Assembly: GCA_964538515.1 (NCBI GenBank)
Contig: CAZIEW010000001.1
Span: 124,001-188,000 of the forward strand
Reading direction: 5' to 3'
Source of the DNA: CALBZH01 sp964538515
GTDB taxonomy: Bacteria; Desulfobacterota; Syntrophobacteria; Syntrophobacterales; Syntrophobacteraceae
DNA: 64,000 nt
Below the pieces are notes generated by a model. It was not told the origin of the DNA and did no database searches. It saw only the letters and a list, made by a program, of their open reading frames with translations. Position 1 is the first letter of the stretch. The number at the start of each line of letters is the position of its first letter. Position numbers and translations under genes: made by a program. Positions 51,536-60,789 of this stretch are shown here, one piece after another.

Positions 51536-53131
51536 TTATCTTCCCCGACCCGCCGCAACCTCTTCGAGAAAACCGTCGATGGCACTCTTGGCGTCGGCCA
51601 GGCTTTTCACCTCATTCATCAAGACAGTCACGCCGTACGTTGCACCGGTCGGGGTTTCCACGTAGCCAGAAAAGCCAACCACATCGCGCAGCGTCCCCGT
51701 CTTGCCCCGAACGGTCAGGCTGGAGCCTTTCATCCGGTTGCGCAGCGTCCCCTCCTGGCCCGCCACGGCCAGCGACGCGGAAAAAGGCATCCTTAATCCA
51801 GGGTCCGCGTAGGCAGCGCCCAGCACTCGGCAGAAAGCGCTTGGACTCACGCGGCATTCCCGACTCAAGCCGGATCCCGTCTTGAGCGACACCTCCTGCG
51901 CAGGAACACCCAGCTCGAGCAGGGCCTTCCGCACCACGGACAGCCCTTTGAGCTCTGTACCCGGCGCGCCGAGGACGTAGCCTCCCACGCATCGCAGCAG
52001 CATTTCCGCCATGAAGTTGTTGCTGTACCGGTTCAGACCGCAGCAAATCTCGGAGAGCGGATTGGATTCGTACTCGACGAGCTTGCGGGCTCCCGGGGGC
52101 ACCACGGCCGCTCCACCCGGCGAGCGATCGATCCCGATCCCGGCCTCTTCCAAAGCCGCATGGAGAACGGAGGCCACAAACACGGCCGGCTCGAAAACGC
52201 TGAATCGGTGCTCGTGGCTGCCGCGCTCTTTCAGGGAGACGGCCCCCGTCACCTGCACCCGCTCGCGCCCGTCGACCCCGGTGCCGCCGTGGCGGACCTG
52301 GATCGGACTTTTGGATCCCTTGGCGACCGTTGTGCTTAGATTTTCCACTTGGAGGTAGCGCCCGGCCGGGACCCAGCTCACCTGGGCCGGCGCCCCGACC
52401 TGCCGGCCCGCCGCCGCACGGACGAAGAAGCTGTTGAACTCAAGAGCGGTCCCGGAAAGCGTCGGATTGTAGGCCTCGCTGCAGTCTTCATCGAGGCAGA
52501 CCCGCTCGGTTTGCGGCGAGAAATAGGAATTGTCCACGTAGACCGACCCCGTGATGCGCTGAATGCCGCTTTCCTTCAGGCGCCGCACGAGCCAGAGCAG
52601 CTTGTCTTGCACGAAGAAGGGATCCCCTTCACTCTTCAGGTAGATCGGACCGGACAAAACCCCACCCTGCTGACGCCCCGTCGTCCAGATCGCGGTGCGG
52701 AAGTGATGCTCCGGCCCCAGCCATTTCAGCGCAGTGAAGCTGGTGAGGATCTTGAGCACCGATGCGGGCACGAGGGGATCGTGCGCCCGATGCTCGAGCA
52801 GCACGCGCCCGGACGGCAGCTCCACCACTTCGAAGCCCACCTGCCCCGCGGCTCGAGTGAAGCGAGACAGGCTCGATTCATTCCTGGCGGCGGGCTTCGT
52901 GGGCTTGAGAGGCTTGCTCTTGACGCGTGCCCCAAGGGCATCGCCCGTACCCACAAGGCAGACCGCTGAAAGGAGAACGACCATCCATGCGCACCAGTGG
53001 CACCGCCTTCCGCGGCGGATTCCCAGGACTCGACCGGCAGACAGCTCTTCGCCCCTCGCCGCCGTGGAAGGCGGCGCTGCCGGTGCTGGACCTCGGAGCG
53101 CAGACTCTCCCTGTGATCCTAAGCTCTGCAT
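51536..53131 (-). CDS. dacB: D-alanyl-D-alanine carboxypeptidase/endopeptidase (PBP4 type)
   Basis: This 531-residue periplasmic penicillin-binding protein has SxxK in 'PASVLKILTSF', SxN in 'YSNNFMAEM' and KTG in 'RGKTGTL'. It has the large insertion typical of S13 peptidases. It trims or hydrolyses peptidoglycan cross-bridges. The N-terminus is unusually long and basic before a signal helix near residues 48-65; starts closer to that helix are possible. The start overlaps aroA by 13 bases. Confidence 0.9.
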   Translation of the reverse strand: MQSLGSQGESALRGPAPAAPPSTAARGEELSAGRVLGIRRGRRCHWCAWMVVLLSAVCLVGTGDALGARVKSKPLKPTKPAARNESSLSRFTRAAGQVGFEVVELPSGRVLLEHRAHDPLVPASVLKILTSFTALKWLGPEHHFRTAIWTTGRQQGGVLSGPIYLKSEGDPFFVQDKLLWLVRRLKESGIQRITGSVYVDNSYFSPQTERVCLDEDCSEAYNPTLSGTALEFNSFFVRAAAGRQVGAPAQVSWVPAGRYLQVENLSTTVAKGSKSPIQVRHGGTGVDGRERVQVTGAVSLKERGSHEHRFSVFEPAVFVASVLHAALEEAGIGIDRSPGGAAVVPPGARKLVEYESNPLSEICCGLNRYSNNFMAEMLLRCVGGYVLGAPGTELKGLSVVRKALLELGVPAQEVSLKTGSGLSRECRVSPSAFCRVLGAAYADPGLRMPFSASLAVAGQEGTLRNRMKGSSLTVRGKTGTLRDVVGFSGYVETPTGATYGVTVLMNEVKSLADAKSAIDGFLEEVAAGRGR

Positions 53132-54402
53132 ATCGATTCGAACAACTCCCAGAAAGAAGGAAACGACTTGGCAACGGATTCGGAGCCGTCGATCACGACC
53201 CCGAACACCCGCAGTCCCATCAAAGCAAACGCCATGGCAATGCGGTGATCGTCATGGGCGTCGATGGGGCCGCTCGGAGCGCCGACCCTGCCGCCTTCGA
53301 TCACCAGCCCGTCCTCGAGCTCCTCGACGGGCACCCCGAACTTGGAAAGCTCCCCGGCCACCACACTGAGGCGATCCGATTCTTTGATCCGCAGGTGGGC
53401 GACGTTGGTGATTCGGGTAGTCCCTTCGGCAAAGGCCGCCACGACGGCAAGGGTCGGGACCATGTCGGGGATCCGGTTCATGTCAAGCGTGATGGCGCGC
53501 AGCACGTCCGAGCCGGTCACCTGCACGCCGTTTCCCTCCCAGCGAACCTGGCACCCCATGCGCTCCAGCACATCCAGGAGACGGCGATCGCCCTGATGGC
53601 TGTCCGAGTGGATGGGAAACGTCGTGACCGTTCCCCCCATGATCGCCGCTGCGGCCCAGAAGTAGGACGCCGACGAGCAGTCGCCTTCCACTTCATAGTG
53701 CATCGCCGGGTAGACCTGCGGGGCCGGAATCACCACCTGGTTTGAGTCGACCCGTTCGACGCGGATGGCCATCTGCTCCATCATGGCGAGCGTCAATGCG
53801 ACGTAGGGGTAGGACGCGACGGGATCGAGCCAACGGATCCGCATGTCCCGCTCCGCCATGGGGGCCGCGATCAGCAGGGCGGACAGGAACTGGCTGCTCT
53901 GACGCGCATCCACGGTCACCTCGCCACCCCGCAATCCGCGCCCGCGAATCTCGACCGGAGGAAACCCCGGCGTTCCCCGGTAGATGCACTTGGTGCCCAG
54001 CTGTCCCAGCGCGTCCACCACAGGGCCGATCGGGCGCTCCCGCAGCCGGTCGGTTCCATCGAAGACGAACGTCCCCTCGCCCGCGGCCGCCAGCGGCGGC
54101 AGAAGCCTCATGCTAGTCCCGCTGTTTCCAAGCTTGATGGACTCAGCCGGACTGCGCCAGCGGCGCGCGGGGGGCTTCACCGTGAACTGATCCGCGGCCC
54201 GGGTGATCGTGGCGCCGAGCTGCTCCAGCGCCCCCGCGGTCAGAAGTGTGTCTTCCGCGAGCAGAGGATTCAAGAGGGTGCTTTCCCCGTCCGCGAGCGC
54301 CGCCATGAGAAGCGCCCGGTGGGTGATCGACTTCGATCCGGGAATGCGCACCTTTCCGGCCACGGTGCGGACCGGCTGGATTTCTCGTGACACTTTAGCC
54401 AT
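53119..54402 (-). CDS. aroA: 3-phosphoshikimate 1-carboxyvinyltransferase (EPSP synthase)
   Basis: This 427-residue enzyme makes EPSP from shikimate-3-phosphate and phosphoenolpyruvate. Seen are 'PGSKSITHRALLMAALADG' (cut), 'LGNSGTSMRLL', 'RERPI', 'IPDMVPTLAVVAA', 'LRIKESDRL' and 'DDHRIAMAFAL'. It overlaps aroE by eight bases upstream. AAGGAG precedes the ATG at 54402. Confidence 0.97.
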   Translation of the reverse strand: MAKVSREIQPVRTVAGKVRIPGSKSITHRALLMAALADGESTLLNPLLAEDTLLTAGALEQLGATITRAADQFTVKPPARRWRSPAESIKLGNSGTSMRLLPPLAAAGEGTFVFDGTDRLRERPIGPVVDALGQLGTKCIYRGTPGFPPVEIRGRGLRGGEVTVDARQSSQFLSALLIAAPMAERDMRIRWLDPVASYPYVALTLAMMEQMAIRVERVDSNQVVIPAPQVYPAMHYEVEGDCSSASYFWAAAAIMGGTVTTFPIHSDSHQGDRRLLDVLERMGCQVRWEGNGVQVTGSDVLRAITLDMNRIPDMVPTLAVVAAFAEGTTRITNVAHLRIKESDRLSVVAGELSKFGVPVEELEDGLVIEGGRVGAPSGPIDAHDDHRIAMAFALMGLRVFGVVIDGSESVAKSFPSFWELFESICRA

Positions 54403-55234
54403 GCAACAATGCTCCTTCCACGGCAGCCCGCATGTGGTCGACCACATGAGGCGGCATGCTTCTCCCAAGCCACCACTCGAGCTGAGCGACTCCTTGATAA
54501 ATCAGCATTTCGGATCCCTGCACCCCCGTACACCCCGCTCCTTCCGCCGACTGGAGAAAGTCGGTCCGGGCGGGCCTGTAGACCGTATCCATGACCACCA
54601 TCCCCGCGCGGAAAAAGGAATCGGGCACCAGGGGCTCGGTCCCGCTCTTCATCAGGCCAACGGAGGTACACTGGACGACAACGTCGAACGAACGCGCCGT
54701 GGGATCGGCCCGGAGCGCATCGAGAGCGATGCAGGAGCAGTCGAAGAGCTCGGCCAGCCGCCGGCCTCGGTCATGATCCCGGTTGGCCACCGTCACCCGG
54801 GCCCCTTCCCGCTTGAGTCCGTAGACGACCGCCCGGGCCACGCCGCCCGCTCCGAGAACCAAAGCGCTCTTTCCTTCGAGGGCCGTCACGCGCTTGAGAG
54901 CCAGCGTCGCGCCCATCCAGTCCGTGTTCCTCCCCTGCCAGCCGGCCCCCTCCCGACGCAGCGTGTTCACCGCCCCGATCGCCTCGGCCGTCTCATCCCG
55001 CTCCAACGCCAGCCGAAACGCCTCCACCTTGTGCGGCAGCGTCACGCTCAGCCCCCGCAACCCGACCGCCGCCAGCACGCGCAGATCCTCCTCGAAGGAG
55101 TCGACCTCCAGAGCCAGGTAGACGGCGGGATGGTCCAGTGCCTCGAAGGCCGCCGCCATCATGATCGGACTCAGACTGTGTGCCACCGGATTCCCGATGA
55201 CCGCGTAAAGCTCTCGTTGCACCGGCTTGATCAT
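54395..55234 (-). CDS. aroE: Shikimate dehydrogenase
   Basis: This 279-residue enzyme reduces 3-dehydroshikimate with NADPH. Motifs: 'NPVAHSLSPIM', catalytic Lys in 'TLPHKV', Asp in 'NTDWMGA', the nucleotide site 'LGAGGVARAV' and Gln in 'YQGVAQLEWW'. The ATG at 55234 has GAGG eight bases upstream and gives the family length. An in-frame extension to 55420 is not conserved-looking. Confidence 0.95.
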   Translation of the reverse strand: MIKPVQRELYAVIGNPVAHSLSPIMMAAAFEALDHPAVYLALEVDSFEEDLRVLAAVGLRGLSVTLPHKVEAFRLALERDETAEAIGAVNTLRREGAGWQGRNTDWMGATLALKRVTALEGKSALVLGAGGVARAVVYGLKREGARVTVANRDHDRGRRLAELFDCSCIALDALRADPTARSFDVVVQCTSVGLMKSGTEPLVPDSFFRAGMVVMDTVYRPARTDFLQSAEGAGCTGVQGSEMLIYQGVAQLEWWLGRSMPPHVVDHMRAAVEGALLHG

Positions 55235-55773
55235 AATGCCAACCTCGATCATGAAACGGGATTTCAAACCGAACCGGGAGACAAACCGCCCACCAGGGGC
55301 CGTCTCGCTCGCATGGAGCACAACTCCCCCATGGCCATGGCAGTTGTCAAACAAAAAAGCCAGCCCCAGCGGGTCGGCCCGCCAACCATGCGGCACCCTG
55401 TATCGCGCAAAAAGTCGCATCTTGACGACCCTGTCACCCTGTGTGGTGTGACAAAAGTGCGCCCGTTAGTCGGACTGCAGGGTGTCTCAGCCATTCTTCG
55501 GGGGAGGGAACGAGGCGAAGAAGATTAATTTTAGCTTTATCTAAGAGTATCGCAATGTTAGATTCCAGGCACAAACTCTCTAACCGGCCCGCCGGCGATT
55601 GCCGTCTTTCTCTGACCGCTTTCCTATGGTATTTGAAAATGTTCGCAGGTGACCATTCGGCTCGGCATCGGCCGCCCGAGGAGACGAACAGGATTACGGT
55701 CGGCGATGCAGTAGGCTCGAATACGGACGCCGACCATGGTTTTGAACCGTAGGACCGGGAGAGGATCACGCCG
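55235..55773. other. Divergent intergenic region with a long aroE leader
   Basis: About 540 bases separate aroE (minus) and a small membrane-protein gene (plus). It contains a clear minus-strand promoter (55528-55555), which would give aroE a leader of nearly 290 bases. I see no riboswitch fold or confident small gene in that leader, and no confident plus-strand promoter. Confidence 0.5.
55528..55555 (-). promoter_or_regulatory. Sigma-70-type promoter for the aroE-aroA-dacB operon
   Basis: On the minus strand -35 TTGCGA (55550-55555) and -10 TAAAAT (55528-55533) are separated by 16 bases in a locally AT-rich stretch. The predicted start is near 55521. Confidence 0.62.
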
Positions 55774-56199
55774 ATGAATGCAACGCTGCAGCGGGCAAGC
55801 CTCTGTTTCGCGGCCGGTTGTGTGGGCGGGGTCGTGAATGGGCTCCTCGTCTGGTACCTTGGGAGCAAAGGCATTCCCCAGAAGTTCGGCGTCAGCATCG
55901 CGCCGGCTCTGACGCTTGCCTTTCTTTACCCACGCGTCGTGTGGGGAGGGCTGTGGGGGCTCGTGTTTCTGCTGCCCTTCGGGCGGGGAGGGTTTTGGTC
56001 CGGTGTGTTCGGGCGAGGCGTTCTGCTCAGCATTTTTCCGACGCTGGTGCAGCTCTTCTACGTCTTCCCCGTCATGCTCGGGAAGGGCACGATGGGACTG
56101 GCACTCGGGCGCCTCACCCCCGCATTCGTGTGCCTTTACAACGCCGCCTGGGGATTGGCGGCCGCACTCTGGCTCCGTTGGGCGGGGGAAGGCAAATGA
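55774..56199 (+). CDS. Small integral membrane protein of unknown function
   Basis: This 141-residue protein has about four hydrophobic helices and few charged residues, most at the C-terminus ('RWAGEGK'). No family is recognised. A GAGAGGATC site precedes the ATG by several bases. It lies 135 bases before the CooC-like gene on the same strand. Confidence 0.7.
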   Translation: MNATLQRASLCFAAGCVGGVVNGLLVWYLGSKGIPQKFGVSIAPALTLAFLYPRVVWGGLWGLVFLLPFGRGGFWSGVFGRGVLLSIFPTLVQLFYVFPVMLGKGTMGLALGRLTPAFVCLYNAAWGLAAALWLRWAGEGK

Positions 56200-56334
56200 G
56201 GGCGCGACAGCTGACCTAAGGGACTTCCCGCGTTATGTTATTATCATTGACTGTTGATCAGCGGATCGATTCCCACTCGGGATGGGTCCGCTTATGCCTT
56301 TTACCATGCGATCTCATTGCCGGGAGGATTTTCA

Positions 56335-57105
56335 GTGAGTCTCACCATTGCACTTGGAGGAAAGGGCGGAACCGGGAAGACCACGATCGCCGGGCTTCTC
56401 GTTCGCTATCTCGTCAACAACGGCATGAAGCCGGTGCTGGCGATCGATGCCGATTCGAACGCGAACCTCAACGACGTCCTCGGATGTGAGCTGATCGAGA
56501 CACTTTCCGACGCCCGCGAAATGATGAAGAAAGACGTGCCCACGGGCATGACCAAGGACATCTTCATGGAGATGAAAGTCGAGCAGGCCCTGGTGGAATC
56601 GGACGGCTACGATCTCGTCGCCATGGGACAGCCCGAAGGACCCGGCTGCTACTGCGCCGCCAATAATCTCTTGACGAGCCTGATCGACCGCTTGATGAAG
56701 AACTACGAATACCTGGTGATCGACAACGAAGCAGGCATGGAGCATTTCAGCCGCCTGACCCAGAAGGACATCGACCTGCTGATCCTCGTGTCCGACCCCA
56801 GTCGAAGGGGCTTGACGGCGGCCTGCCGTATTGCGGAGCTGGTTCGCGGGCTGCCCATCCACGTGACGGAAACCCTCCTGGTGGTCAATCAACTGAAAAA
56901 CGGCGACCAGGACTGGCCGGAAGACGTGCTCAAGACCTTCGGGGAAGACCACATTTACGGGCTCCCGTCAGACCCGCTCCTGGCCCAGTTTGACAAGGAA
57001 GGAAAGCCGACCTCCCAGCTGCCCGAAGACTGCCCCGTGGTGCAAGCGGCCAGCACGCTGTTCGAGAAGCTGTTGAAAGCCAGGCGGGGGGCCTTTGCCG
57101 CGTAG
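56335..57105 (+). CDS. cooC: CooC-type nickel-insertion ATPase
   Basis: This 256-residue P-loop ATPase has the deviant Walker A 'GKGGTGKT' (9-16) and the CxC dimer/metal motif 'GCYCAAN' (Cys105, Cys107) diagnostic of CooC, which loads nickel into carbon monoxide dehydrogenase. The start is GTG with GGGAGGA upstream; the longer ATG frame from 56254 would read through that site. No CODH gene is nearby, so the client must lie elsewhere. Confidence 0.87.
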   Translation: MSLTIALGGKGGTGKTTIAGLLVRYLVNNGMKPVLAIDADSNANLNDVLGCELIETLSDAREMMKKDVPTGMTKDIFMEMKVEQALVESDGYDLVAMGQPEGPGCYCAANNLLTSLIDRLMKNYEYLVIDNEAGMEHFSRLTQKDIDLLILVSDPSRRGLTAACRIAELVRGLPIHVTETLLVVNQLKNGDQDWPEDVLKTFGEDHIYGLPSDPLLAQFDKEGKPTSQLPEDCPVVQAASTLFEKLLKARRGAFAA

Positions 57106-57215
57106 GAACTGCCGCGCCGTGTCAAGGGCTCCCGAGAGGGAGATCCGGCTAAAGCCCATTGGCATCATTTCAGGGACTTACACCCTGGAATCAGTGACTT
57201 ATGAAAGTTGGGAGC

Positions 57216-57339
57216 AACTTCTCAATACGTGTAAGTCGGGATTTTATCCCGACAGGCTAAGGGTCAAGGATGTCGGGTTGAAAACCCGACCTACAGCTAC
57301 ACGACGATACACACGCTTGCCCACGGTTATTGAGAAGTT
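57216..57339. repeat. MITE-like inverted-repeat element
   Basis: Perfect 12-bp terminal inverted repeats (AACTTCTCAATA at 57216-57227 and its complement at 57328-57339) enclose two perfect 8-bp hairpins with 3-base loops: 57235-57253 (GTCGGGAT/ATCCCGAC) and 57272-57290 (GTCGGGTT/AACCCGAC). There is no open frame. It sits between cooC and the IMP cyclohydrolase gene in a 453-base gap. Confidence 0.6.
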
Positions 57340-57359
57340 ACAGCTGGGAAGCCTCGTGT

Positions 57360-57443
57360 CGTCATTCCGGCAGGATTGCAGCCGGAATCCAGGCTCTTTC
57401 GAAACGACCACTGGATCCCGGCTAAGAGCCCGTCGGGATGACG
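57360..57443. repeat. Palindromic intergenic element, copy A
   Basis: An 84-bp imperfect palindrome begins CGTCATTCCGGC and ends CGTCGGGATGACG, with an inner GGAATCCAG / CTGGATCCCGG pair. It matches the organisation of copy B at 60790-60874. It lies 20 bases from the MITE-like element. Confidence 0.68.
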
Positions 57444-57558
57444 TCCAAGGTACGATATCCATCCCTGAATTGATTCAAGAAACCCCATGCCGGAGAAGAA
57501 TTCATCGGCAGGGGGGCCAGCAAGCCGCAGGAGCACAGACCTAGTGAGGAGGGGATTC

Positions 57559-58173
57559 ATGTTTCAAGTCCGTCGTGCGTTGATGAGCGTGACCGACAAG
57601 ACCGGACTCGCTGATTTTGCGAAGGGTCTCAAGGCGTACAACGTCCACATGCTGTCCACCGGGGGCACCGCCAAGCTGCTGCGGGAAAACGGCGTGGACA
57701 TCACGGAAGTCTCGGATTTCACGGGGTTTCCCGAGATGCTCGATGGGCGCGTCAAGACGCTCCACCCGAAGATCCACGGGGGCATTCTCGGCATGCGGGA
57801 CAATCCGGCCCATGTGCAGACCATGTTCGAGCACGGAATCGAGCCCATCGACATGGTTGTGGTCAACCTCTACGCCTTCGCCAAGACGGTGGCCCAACCG
57901 GACTGCACGCTGGAAGACGCCATCGAGAACATCGACATCGGAGGCCCCACGCTCATCCGCGCTGCCGCCAAGAACAACCGGCATGTCGCGGTGGTGACGG
58001 ACCCTTCCGACTACCCGGTCATCCTCGACGAAATGAAGCGAAACGACGGAAAGATCACGACGGAAACCAGCCTGCGGCTGGCCTGCAAGGCCTTCTGCCT
58101 GACCCACGCCTACGACGGAAACATTTGCGACTACTTGCAGGAGATCCTCAAGAAGCGCCAATCCAGCGACTGA
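57559..58173 (+). CDS. purH: Stand-alone IMP cyclohydrolase (PurH N-terminal domain only)
   Basis: This 204-residue protein equals only the MGS-like N-terminal half of bifunctional PurH (usually about 520 residues). Motifs: 'LSTGGTAKLL', 'GFPEMLDGRVKTLHPKIHGG' (cut), 'IDIGGPTLIRAAAKN'. It closes the purine ring from FAICAR to IMP. The AICAR transformylase half is absent here and must be elsewhere. GGAGGGG precedes the ATG. It heads a purH-purD-purE-tsaC run. Confidence 0.92.
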   Translation: MFQVRRALMSVTDKTGLADFAKGLKAYNVHMLSTGGTAKLLRENGVDITEVSDFTGFPEMLDGRVKTLHPKIHGGILGMRDNPAHVQTMFEHGIEPIDMVVVNLYAFAKTVAQPDCTLEDAIENIDIGGPTLIRAAAKNNRHVAVVTDPSDYPVILDEMKRNDGKITTETSLRLACKAFCLTHAYDGNICDYLQEILKKRQSSD

Positions 58174-58196
58174 GAGCCAAGGGAAGTGGATCACCT

Positions 58197-59492
58197 ATGA
58201 AAGTGCTTGTCATCGGCAGCGGCGGCAGAGACCATGCCATCGCGTGGAGCTTTACCCGGAGCAGCCGGGTGAAGCAAGTCTATGTCGCCCACGGCAACGG
58301 GGGCATCGCCCGGACCGCCACCTGCGTCAACGCGAAAACCGTCGAGGAGATGGCGGCCTTCGCAGAGAGAGAAACGATCGATCTCACCTTCGTCGGCCCC
58401 GAAAAGCCGCTCTCTTCCGGGATCGTGGACGAGTTCGAGCGACGCGGCATCCCGATCATCGGCCCAAGCCGGCGCGCCAGCCGCCTGGAATCCAGCAAGT
58501 GCGACACCAAGGTGATGCTCCAGGAGCTGGGCATCCCGGTTCCGGAGTTTGCCGTCTTCTCGGACCCGGACGAAGCCCGCTCGTATGTGCGCCAGGTGGG
58601 CTATCCCGTGGTCGTCAAGGCGGACGGCCTGGCCGCGGGCAAGGGATCGCTCGTCTGCGACACGGTGGCCGACGCCGAAACCGCCATCCACGAGATCATG
58701 GAGGAAAAGGTTTTCGGGGATGCCGGAGCGCGGGTGGACATCGAAAAGCGGCTGTACGGTCGTGAGCTCTCCTTCTTCTGCTTCACGGACGGCTATTCGA
58801 TCGTCCCCATGGTCGCGGCGCAGGACTACAAGCGGGCGCGGGACAACGACGAAGGGAAGAACACGGGCGGAATGGGGTCCTATTCCCCCCATCCGTGGCT
58901 GACCGATTCCCTGGTCCGGACCATCCTGACCCGCGTGGCGGAGCCGCTCATTCACGGTGTTCGGGAGCGTTATGGCTTCCTCTACCGGGGGATCCTTTAC
59001 CTCGGGCTGATGCTGACGGAAGAAGGATCCGAGATCGTCCCGCACGTGCTCGAGATCAACATTCGGCTCGGAGACCCGGAGGCGCAGGTCATCCTCCCCC
59101 GCCTCGAAACGGACCTGGTGGAGATCTGCGAAGCCATCCTCTCCGGGCGGTTGAGCGAGGTGAAACCCGTCTGGGACCCCGCCTACCGGCTGTGCCTGAT
59201 TGCGACAAGCGGACCGACCAAGGGCAAGAAGGGGCGGTACAAAGGCTACCCGGACCGCTACCGGATCGGCGTTCCCATCGAAGGGATCGAGTCAGTCGAC
59301 CCGTCGTGCCTCGTGTTCCATTCGGGAACCGAACAGGACGCCTTAGGACAGTGGATCACCACCGGAGGCCGCGTGCTGTGCATTGTGAGCCGCGGCGCGA
59401 CCCTGGCCGAAGCGCGGGACATCGCCTACCGGGAAATGACAAAAATCAGCTTTGACGGCATTTACTGCCGCGGTGACATCGGCCTGGAATAA
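58197..59492 (+). CDS. purD: Phosphoribosylamine-glycine ligase
   Basis: This 431-residue ATP-grasp enzyme joins glycine to phosphoribosylamine. Motifs: 'VIGSGGRDHAIAW', 'VVKADGLAAGKG', 'NTGGMGSYSP' and 'LEINIRLGDPEAQV'. The ATG at 58197 lies 23 bases past the IMP cyclohydrolase stop, with a GGGAAG site upstream. Confidence 0.96.
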   Translation: MKVLVIGSGGRDHAIAWSFTRSSRVKQVYVAHGNGGIARTATCVNAKTVEEMAAFAERETIDLTFVGPEKPLSSGIVDEFERRGIPIIGPSRRASRLESSKCDTKVMLQELGIPVPEFAVFSDPDEARSYVRQVGYPVVVKADGLAAGKGSLVCDTVADAETAIHEIMEEKVFGDAGARVDIEKRLYGRELSFFCFTDGYSIVPMVAAQDYKRARDNDEGKNTGGMGSYSPHPWLTDSLVRTILTRVAEPLIHGVRERYGFLYRGILYLGLMLTEEGSEIVPHVLEINIRLGDPEAQVILPRLETDLVEICEAILSGRLSEVKPVWDPAYRLCLIATSGPTKGKKGRYKGYPDRYRIGVPIEGIESVDPSCLVFHSGTEQDALGQWITTGGRVLCIVSRGATLAEARDIAYREMTKISFDGIYCRGDIGLE

Positions 59493-59528
59493 GTAGGGCC
59501 GGACCGCATCGGGAGGTTTCCAGCAATC

Positions 59529-60071
59529 ATGACTGTCTATCCATCACGCCCACTCGTGGGGATTCTCATGGGAAGCGATTCGGACCTCGAGGTCCTTGAA
59601 GAGGCGTTTGACGCCCTCGACTCTTTCGAAATCCCTTTTGAAGTCAAGATTCTCTCCGCCCACCGGTCGCCCCACGAAACGGCGGCCTATGCATCGAGCG
59701 CGGCGGAGCGGGGCTTAAGAGTCATCATCGCCGGTGCCGGCTGGGCGGCTCATTTGGCGGGCGTTGTCGCCGGACACACCACTCTTCCCGTGATTGGCGT
59801 CCCCATCGATTCCTCACCGCTTCAAGGCATGGACGCCCTGCTTGCAACCGTCCAGATGCCGCCCGGAATCCCCGTTGCGACCATGGCCATCGGAAAGGGC
59901 GGGGCGCGAAACGCGGCGCTTTTCGCTGTCCAGATTCTTGCGACGAGCAACGCTGACCTTGCCGCGCGCTTTGCGGCCTTCAAGGCCCGGATGGCAGCCG
60001 ACGTGGTCACCAAGAAGAACAAGCGGCTTGAAGACTACCTTCAGCAGCGCAAATCCGGGAAATCCTCCTAA
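59529..60071 (+). CDS. purE: N5-carboxyaminoimidazole ribonucleotide mutase
   Basis: This 180-residue protein has the PurE motifs 'MGSDSDLEVL', 'SAHRSPHE' and 'GAGWAAHLAGVVA'. It rearranges N5-CAIR to CAIR. The position of the Ser/His pair fits class I PurE, which would need PurK elsewhere. It starts 37 bases after purD. Confidence 0.95.
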   Translation: MTVYPSRPLVGILMGSDSDLEVLEEAFDALDSFEIPFEVKILSAHRSPHETAAYASSAAERGLRVIIAGAGWAAHLAGVVAGHTTLPVIGVPIDSSPLQGMDALLATVQMPPGIPVATMAIGKGGARNAALFAVQILATSNADLAARFAAFKARMAADVVTKKNKRLEDYLQQRKSGKSS

Positions 60072-60111
60072 TGGACCCGAGGGGTCTGCGATCCGGCGGC
60101 CGGCGGCGACC

Positions 60112-60717
60112 GTGATCGACGGGGAATCCTTTGAACGGGCAGCCGCTGTCCTCCGCCGAGGAGGCGTGCTCATCTATCCGACCGAAACCTTCTACGGGCT
60201 GGGAGGCGATCCAAGGATGGAGCCGGTGGTCGATCGCATCTATCGCATCAAAGGGCGAGACAGCGGCAAAGCCCTCCCCCTCATTGCATCGGATCTCATG
60301 GCGGCCCGAAACGCCGTCTCCTTCTGGCCCGAAACGGCGGAACGTTTGGCTGCCGCCTTTTGGCCGGGCCCCCTCACGCTCCTCCTGCCGGCAGCCCCAT
60401 CCATTTCCCCCGCGCTGCATGCGGGGACCGGGCGCATCGCATTGCGGATCTCATCTCACCCACTGGCGAGGACTTTGGCGGAGCAGGCAGGAGGACTCTT
60501 GATTGCCACGAGCGCCAACCGCTCGGGCGAGCCCGCCTGCCGCAGGGTGGCGGACGTCCCTCCTGCGCTGGCAGCTCTCGTGGACGTTGTGATCGATGGA
60601 GGCAATCTCCCCGGGGGGCTGCCGTCGACCATCGTGGCCGTGACGTCCTCGGGGATCGAGCTCGTTCGATCGGGTTGCATCTCGTTTGAAGACGTGTTAG
60701 GCGTAGGCCGCAATTGA
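60112..60717 (+). CDS. tsaC: Threonylcarbamoyl-AMP synthase (Sua5/YrdC)
   Basis: This 201-residue protein, from a GTG start, makes the threonylcarbamoyl-AMP used for t6A37 in tRNA. Motifs: 'YPTETFYGLGGD', Lys in 'RIKGRDSGKALP' and 'ATSANRSGE'. No good ribosome-binding site is seen before the GTG; an ATG at 60071 is out of frame. It may be translationally coupled to purE. Confidence 0.9.
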   Translation: MIDGESFERAAAVLRRGGVLIYPTETFYGLGGDPRMEPVVDRIYRIKGRDSGKALPLIASDLMAARNAVSFWPETAERLAAAFWPGPLTLLLPAAPSISPALHAGTGRIALRISSHPLARTLAEQAGGLLIATSANRSGEPACRRVADVPPALAALVDVVIDGGNLPGGLPSTIVAVTSSGIELVRSGCISFEDVLGVGRN

Positions 60718-60789
60718 GGTGTGGGAGACCGAGAGGAACGCTTTCCCCAGCGCGCCTCCCCGCCATAGAGCGTCCGAAATAAGACTGAA

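Noticed and set aside
51301..51585. Minus-strand frame of 94 codons past dacB
   Set aside because: It overlaps the dacB end in another frame and the plus-strand terminator.
55434..55898. Minus-strand frame of 154 codons upstream of aroE
   Set aside because: It overlaps the small membrane-protein gene and the promoter, with low-complexity composition and no ribosome-binding site.
57235..57290. Two similar hairpins that could suggest a CRISPR start
   Set aside because: There are only two units, the stems differ at the end, and the 18-base gap is too short for a spacer; the terminal inverted repeats explain it better.
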